Shown: piece by piece, positions 61,264 through 64,000 of the stretch
Layout: each line of letters starts with the position of its first letter
Position numbering within the stretch: the stretch's first letter is position 1
Assembly: GCF_018101125.2 (NCBI RefSeq)
Contig: NZ_JAELVF020000001.1
Coordinates: forward strand, 2,418,487-2,482,486
Length of the DNA stretch: 64,000 nt
Reading direction: 5' to 3'
DNA from: Streptomyces tardus
GTDB taxonomy: Bacteria > Actinomycetota > Actinomycetes > Streptomycetales > Streptomycetaceae
The notes under the pieces: generated by a model
Database searches by the model: none
What the model was told of the DNA's origin: nothing
What the model saw: the letters and a program-made list of their open reading frames with translations, nothing else
Position numbers and translations under genes: made by a program

Positions 61264-61478
61264 GAAGCGGCGCCCCGGCGGATCACGGTGGCCAACTCCA
61301 CCGCCACGCAGGGATGCACCGCGCCGAGGGCGACAAGTCGGCAGGGCCCTCGGTCGGGTGTGTCCCAGACGTGTGGATCCAGCCGAAGTCCGGGCAGGTG
61401 GATTCGCGCCTCGGCAAGTGCGCTCGCCAGAAGGTGGGCGGCTTCTGTCGCATCGGGGGCTGTTCCGGCGGCAATCAT
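61260..61478 (-). CDS. Small 72-aa hypothetical protein
   Basis: 72 residues from the ATG at 61478, with GGGAAGG about 6 nt upstream. Sequence: MIAAGTAPDATEAAHLLASA, then LPGLRLDPHVWDTPDRGPCRLVALGAVHPCVAVELATVIRRG. This AARxLAxALxxAGIxLPSLRxD pattern recurs in small Streptomyces proteins next to XRE-DUF397 pairs. Function unknown. First gene of a minus operon divergent from the XRE regulator at 61614. Confidence 0.7.
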   Translation of the reverse strand: MIAAGTAPDATEAAHLLASALAEARIHLPGLRLDPHVWDTPDRGPCRLVALGAVHPCVAVELATVIRRGAAS

Positions 61479-61613
61479 TCTTTACCTTCCCGCAGTTGAT
61501 GACCTATTGCATTGCGTAGTGAATCGGTTACAGCATTGCGTTGCGGGGGTCGCCGGGGAAGGTCAGAGCTGTGCCCGGCTCGTTCCGGGCACAGGGGGAG
61601 TGGTGCGCAGAAA

Positions 61614-62468
61614 ATGGAAGTGAACCCGATCGACGAGAATGACGGAACCACGCCAAGGGCCATACTGGCGCGCCGACTTCGGACGGCTCGCACGCGCGCG
61701 GACCTGACCGTGAGGGCGCTCGCCGAGGAAATCGACTATCCGTACGGCTATCTCTCCCGGGTCGAGAACGGCAGGCAGTTGCCCTCCGACGCACTCGCGG
61801 AGGCGCTGGACAAACGCTTCGGTACGGACGGGCTGTTCGGCGAACTCCTCGCGATGAGCCGCACCCACCTCATCGCCGACTACAGCCGCGCCGTGGTGGA
61901 GAGGGAGGCGGACGCCTGCCGCATCCAGGTATTCACCAGCAGCCTGGTGCCGGGACTGTTGCAGGTGGAGGAGTACGCGCGGAGCCTGTTCAGGATGGGT
62001 CTGCCCAGCGCCACTGCGGAGCAGTTGGAGCACCACGTCGAGGCCAGGATGGCGCGTCGCCGCGTTCTGGACCGGAGTGCCCCGCCCTACTACTGGGCAA
62101 TGATGGACGAGGCCGCCCTGTGCCGTCCCATTGGTGGACGGGCCGGTATGGCGCGGCAGTTGCGCCATGTTTTGGAGGTGGCTGAGAAGCCGTGCGTCAC
62201 CGTGCAGATCTTACCGTTCGGCCAGGGTGCTCACACCATGCTGGGCGGGGGCTTGACGTTGTTGACACTTGAAGGGGGCGAGACGATCGGCCTGGTCGAG
62301 AGCTTCGCCAACGGAGAACCGGTGCGCTCGCCCACGCGGATCCTGGAGCTCAGTCAGGGCTTCGATCTGGCGCGCTCCCAGTCGTTGCCTTCCGCGGAAT
62401 CGTTGGCACTCATCGAGCACTACTTGAAAGGGTACGAAGATGAAGACGAACCCCGATGCGATACCTGA
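61614..62468 (+). CDS. XRE-family regulator with DUF5753 domain
   Basis: 284 residues. Helix-turn-helix at about 15-70 (ILARRLRTARTRADLTVRAL, then EEIDYPYGYLSRVENGRQLP), then the DUF5753 region (SSLVPGLLQVEEYARSLFRMG, then VTVQILPFGQGAHTMLGGGLTLLT). This is the WhiJ/AbaA-type regulator class of Streptomyces, usually paired with a DUF397 protein and affecting development or antibiotic output. ATG 61614 is the only in-frame start near the domain; its ribosome site is weak. The DUF397 gene overlaps its 3' end. Confidence 0.9.
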   Translation: MEVNPIDENDGTTPRAILARRLRTARTRADLTVRALAEEIDYPYGYLSRVENGRQLPSDALAEALDKRFGTDGLFGELLAMSRTHLIADYSRAVVEREADACRIQVFTSSLVPGLLQVEEYARSLFRMGLPSATAEQLEHHVEARMARRRVLDRSAPPYYWAMMDEAALCRPIGGRAGMARQLRHVLEVAEKPCVTVQILPFGQGAHTMLGGGLTLLTLEGGETIGLVESFANGEPVRSPTRILELSQGFDLARSQSLPSAESLALIEHYLKGYEDEDEPRCDT

Positions 62469-62655
62469 AGTCAAGTGGCGCAAATCCTCCTACAGCGGAT
62501 CGGACAACGCTCAGTGCGTAGAGGTGGCTGATGGCGACGGCTCTTCTGTTCCTGTTCGCGACTCGAAGTGTTCGCAGGGGCCGATCTTGGTCTTTCGTGC
62601 CCTGCCGTGGGCTGCCTTCGTCAACGGGGTAAAGGTCGGCGACTTCGACGGGTGA
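62440..62655 (+). CDS. DUF397 family protein (partner of the XRE regulator)
   Basis: 71 residues. Typical DUF397 signature: VKWRKSSYSGSDNAQCVEVAD, then VPVRDSKCSQGPILVFRALPWAAFVNGVKVGDFDG. Proteins of this family act as antagonists or partners of the neighbouring XRE regulator. The ATG lies inside the XRE gene's last 29 bp, so translation is coupled. Confidence 0.95.
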   Translation: MKTNPDAIPEVKWRKSSYSGSDNAQCVEVADGDGSSVPVRDSKCSQGPILVFRALPWAAFVNGVKVGDFDG

Positions 62656-62661
62656 GGTCTG

Positions 62662-62701
62662 ACACCGGCGCTTGCTTCCGGGCAAGCAAGGGCGCCGGTG
62701 T
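62662..62701 (+). terminator. Terminator of the XRE-DUF397 operon
   Basis: ACACCGGCGC pairs with GCGCCGGTGT, and an inner TTGCTT pairs with AAGCAA around a CCGGGC loop, with a 2-nt bulge. Immediately follows the DUF397 stop. Confidence 0.75.
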
Positions 62702-62796
62702 TGTGTGCTGAGGGGAGGCTGTGCCCGGTGGTGTTCGGGCACGGCGTTCTTGCCGAGCGAAGCGGCGGTCAACGGCGTGTCGAGGAGGGGGAGTCG

Positions 62797-63162
62797 GTGA
62801 CGGGAACGCCCGAATGCCCGGCGTGCGCACGGTCGTTGACGGCGCTGTCGGTGGTCCGCACTCGTCAGCGCTGGGGCGGCGGCGAGCCTCGGCCGCGGCC
62901 CGAGCTGTGGTGGCAGTGTGCGCGGTGCGGATGGGTGGGCTACCAGCGCAACCGGGGTGAGTCGTTGAACGTGATGCGACGTCTGGAAGGCGTCGAGGGC
63001 GACTGCCCGTTCTGCGGCTGGGACCAGTGCTGTGTGGTCAGCGAGCCCTGGTGGTCGGCGAACACAGGGGTGATGGCCGGCCGGCCGGGCTGGCTCTCCT
63101 GGGAGGTCTGCCTGGAGTGCGGTACCAGCAACCAGCGTCGCGCCGACTCCCGCCCGCAGTAG
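62797..63162 (+). CDS. Small zinc-ribbon-like protein with four CxxC knuckles
   Basis: 121 residues from a GTG with GGAGGGGGA upstream. Four Cys pairs: CPAC (near 8), CARC (near 47), CPFC plus DQC (near 72), and CLEC (near 110). They are separated by Trp-rich strands (WWQCARCGWVGYQR, GWDQCCVVSEPWW). This spacing suggests two rubredoxin-like metal sites. No family or activity is recognised; it could bind nucleic acid or protein. Short distance after a terminator, so it is its own unit. Confidence 0.65.
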   Translation: MTGTPECPACARSLTALSVVRTRQRWGGGEPRPRPELWWQCARCGWVGYQRNRGESLNVMRRLEGVEGDCPFCGWDQCCVVSEPWWSANTGVMAGRPGWLSWEVCLECGTSNQRRADSRPQ

Positions 63163-63312
63163 GCGGCCCTGAACGTGTGCGGCCCGCGTGGCCCGGACCC
63201 ACGCGGTCCGGAACGCGGGTGACCCGGCGGGGTGCCGGGCGCAGCCACCCGGTGCGCCGGTACGGTGCGGTCCCTACGACGGTCGTATTCGGCCGGACCC
63301 GGAGGGAGCGCC

Positions 63313-63915
63313 ATGAACGCAACACCAGTCGACGATCTCGCGACGGTCCTGGGGGCTGTCGGCGATGTGCTCACGCAGGTGCGGGAGGACCAGTGGCACG
63401 CGCCCACTCCCAGCGGGGAGTGGGACGTTCGCGAAGTCGTCAACCACATGGTGCTGGGCGATCTGCGCACCGCAGAGGTGCTCTGCGGCGGTCCGGGACT
63501 CGCCTTCGGCGCCTTCGATCCGACGATGGAGGACGCCCTCGGCGACGAGGAGGTGGCCTCGTTCCGCAGCGCCGGTGTGAAGCTGCTCGCCGCGCTGCGG
63601 CAGCCGGGTGTGCTGGAGCAGAGCTTCGAGCTGCCGATCGGCACCGTACCGGGCTTCGTGATCGTCCATGTGCGGACCGTGGAGGCGTTGGTGCACGGCT
63701 GGGACGTGGCGCGTGCGATCGGTCGGCGGCTGGACGTGCCGGAGCAACTGGCCGAGGCGGAGCTGCTGTTCAGCAGCGAGGCGATGGCGGGCGCGGCGCG
63801 CGAGTCGATGCCGTTCGCGTCCCCGGAGCCGGTCGCCGACGACGCCCCGGCGCTGGATCGCCTCGCGGCTTTCCTCGGCAGGCCGGTCGCCCCGGAGGGC
63901 CTGTCCTCTCTCTGA
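63313..63915 (+). CDS. DinB/TIGR03086-type metal-binding protein
   Basis: 200 residues. It reads VREDQWHAPTPSGEWDVREVVNHMVLGDLRTAEVL, where the EWxVREVVNHMV His is the first DinB metal ligand, and VHVRTVEALVHGWDVARAIGRRLDVPEQLAE, the H-G-W-D-x-x-x-A-x-G signature of the TIGR03086/mycothiol-type DinB subfamily. Likely a mycothiol-linked or other metal-dependent small-molecule transferase; exact role unknown. ATG with GGAGGGAG upstream. Confidence 0.88.
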   Translation: MNATPVDDLATVLGAVGDVLTQVREDQWHAPTPSGEWDVREVVNHMVLGDLRTAEVLCGGPGLAFGAFDPTMEDALGDEEVASFRSAGVKLLAALRQPGVLEQSFELPIGTVPGFVIVHVRTVEALVHGWDVARAIGRRLDVPEQLAEAELLFSSEAMAGAARESMPFASPEPVADDAPALDRLAAFLGRPVAPEGLSSL

Positions 63916-63950
63916 GCCCGCAGGCGCCTCCGGTGCCGACCGCTCTCCGG

Positions 63951-63972
63951 GACCGCACGTCTTCCTGCGGTC
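63951..63972 (+). terminator. Terminator hairpin
   Basis: Perfect 7-bp arms GACCGCA (63951-63957) and TGCGGTC (63966-63972), 8-nt loop, 35 nt after the DinB-like gene. Confidence 0.55.
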
Positions 63973-64000
63973 GGTCCCGTTCTCCGAGGCGGGGCGGTGG

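Overview
The window reads as the chromosome of a Streptomyces-type actinomycete. Base composition is very GC-rich with G or C at most third codon positions. GTG and TTG starts and 4-bp ATGA/GTGA gene overlaps are common. Several typical Streptomyces families are present: an XRE/DUF397 pair, a DUF574-type S-adenosyl methyltransferase, a DUF4097 lipoprotein, and a cobalamin riboswitch ahead of cobN. No rRNA, intact tRNA, CRISPR array, integrase or complete insertion sequence was found.

Layout. 0-6.4 kb: the end of a membrane protein, a DUF4097 lipoprotein, an XRE regulator with a divergent two-gene small operon, and a TetR regulator followed by a 14-TM drug exporter whose stop codon abuts a 179-bp miniature inverted-repeat element. 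6.8-21.1 kb: the main attraction, a minus-strand lipid megasynthase operon in the order PUFA-type synthase with N-terminal PfaD-like barrels, KS-AT-DH-phosphopantetheinyl transferase protein, discrete ACP, alpha/beta hydrolase, a 25-aa micro-ORF, and an MGT-type glycosyltransferase. Most junctions are 4-bp overlaps or gaps of a few bases. It looks like an orphan pathway for a glycosylated polyketide/fatty acid lipid. 22-29.5 kb: assorted metabolic genes, a TetR/MFS divergent pair with clear operators, and an Rpn-like nuclease with an EGKAEG repeat tail.

29.7-42.4 kb: a cobalamin (B12) ring-biosynthesis locus. cobN sits under a cobalamin riboswitch, cobG-cobH-cobIJ are on the plus strand, and cobL-cobM-cobK are on the minus strand. 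A Tat-like exported protein and a degenerate intergenic repeat array lie among them. 42.5-51.6 kb: a leaderless aminoglycoside nucleotidyltransferase-like gene, an acetyltransferase, an amidase, a PPOX-fold protein, a truncated ABC ATPase (pseudogene) with an intact 20-bp operator-like palindrome, a GT-C membrane glycosyltransferase, a YtcJ-like amidohydrolase and a YCII-fold protein.

51.7-58.7 kb: a secreted PHB-depolymerase-like esterase, divergent from a complete branched-chain-amino-acid-type ABC importer operon that ends in a cytoplasmic alpha/beta hydrolase. Together these suggest an ester-scavenging module. 58.7-64 kb: a DHFR-like gene bracketed by a 67-bp perfect direct repeat, a secreted M15 peptidase with a peptidoglycan-binding domain, a three-gene small operon with a homopolymer frameshift, a divergent XRE-DUF397 pair, a four-CxxC zinc-ribbon protein and a DinB-like protein.

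Functions are inferred from motifs recognised by reading the sequence. No database search was run.
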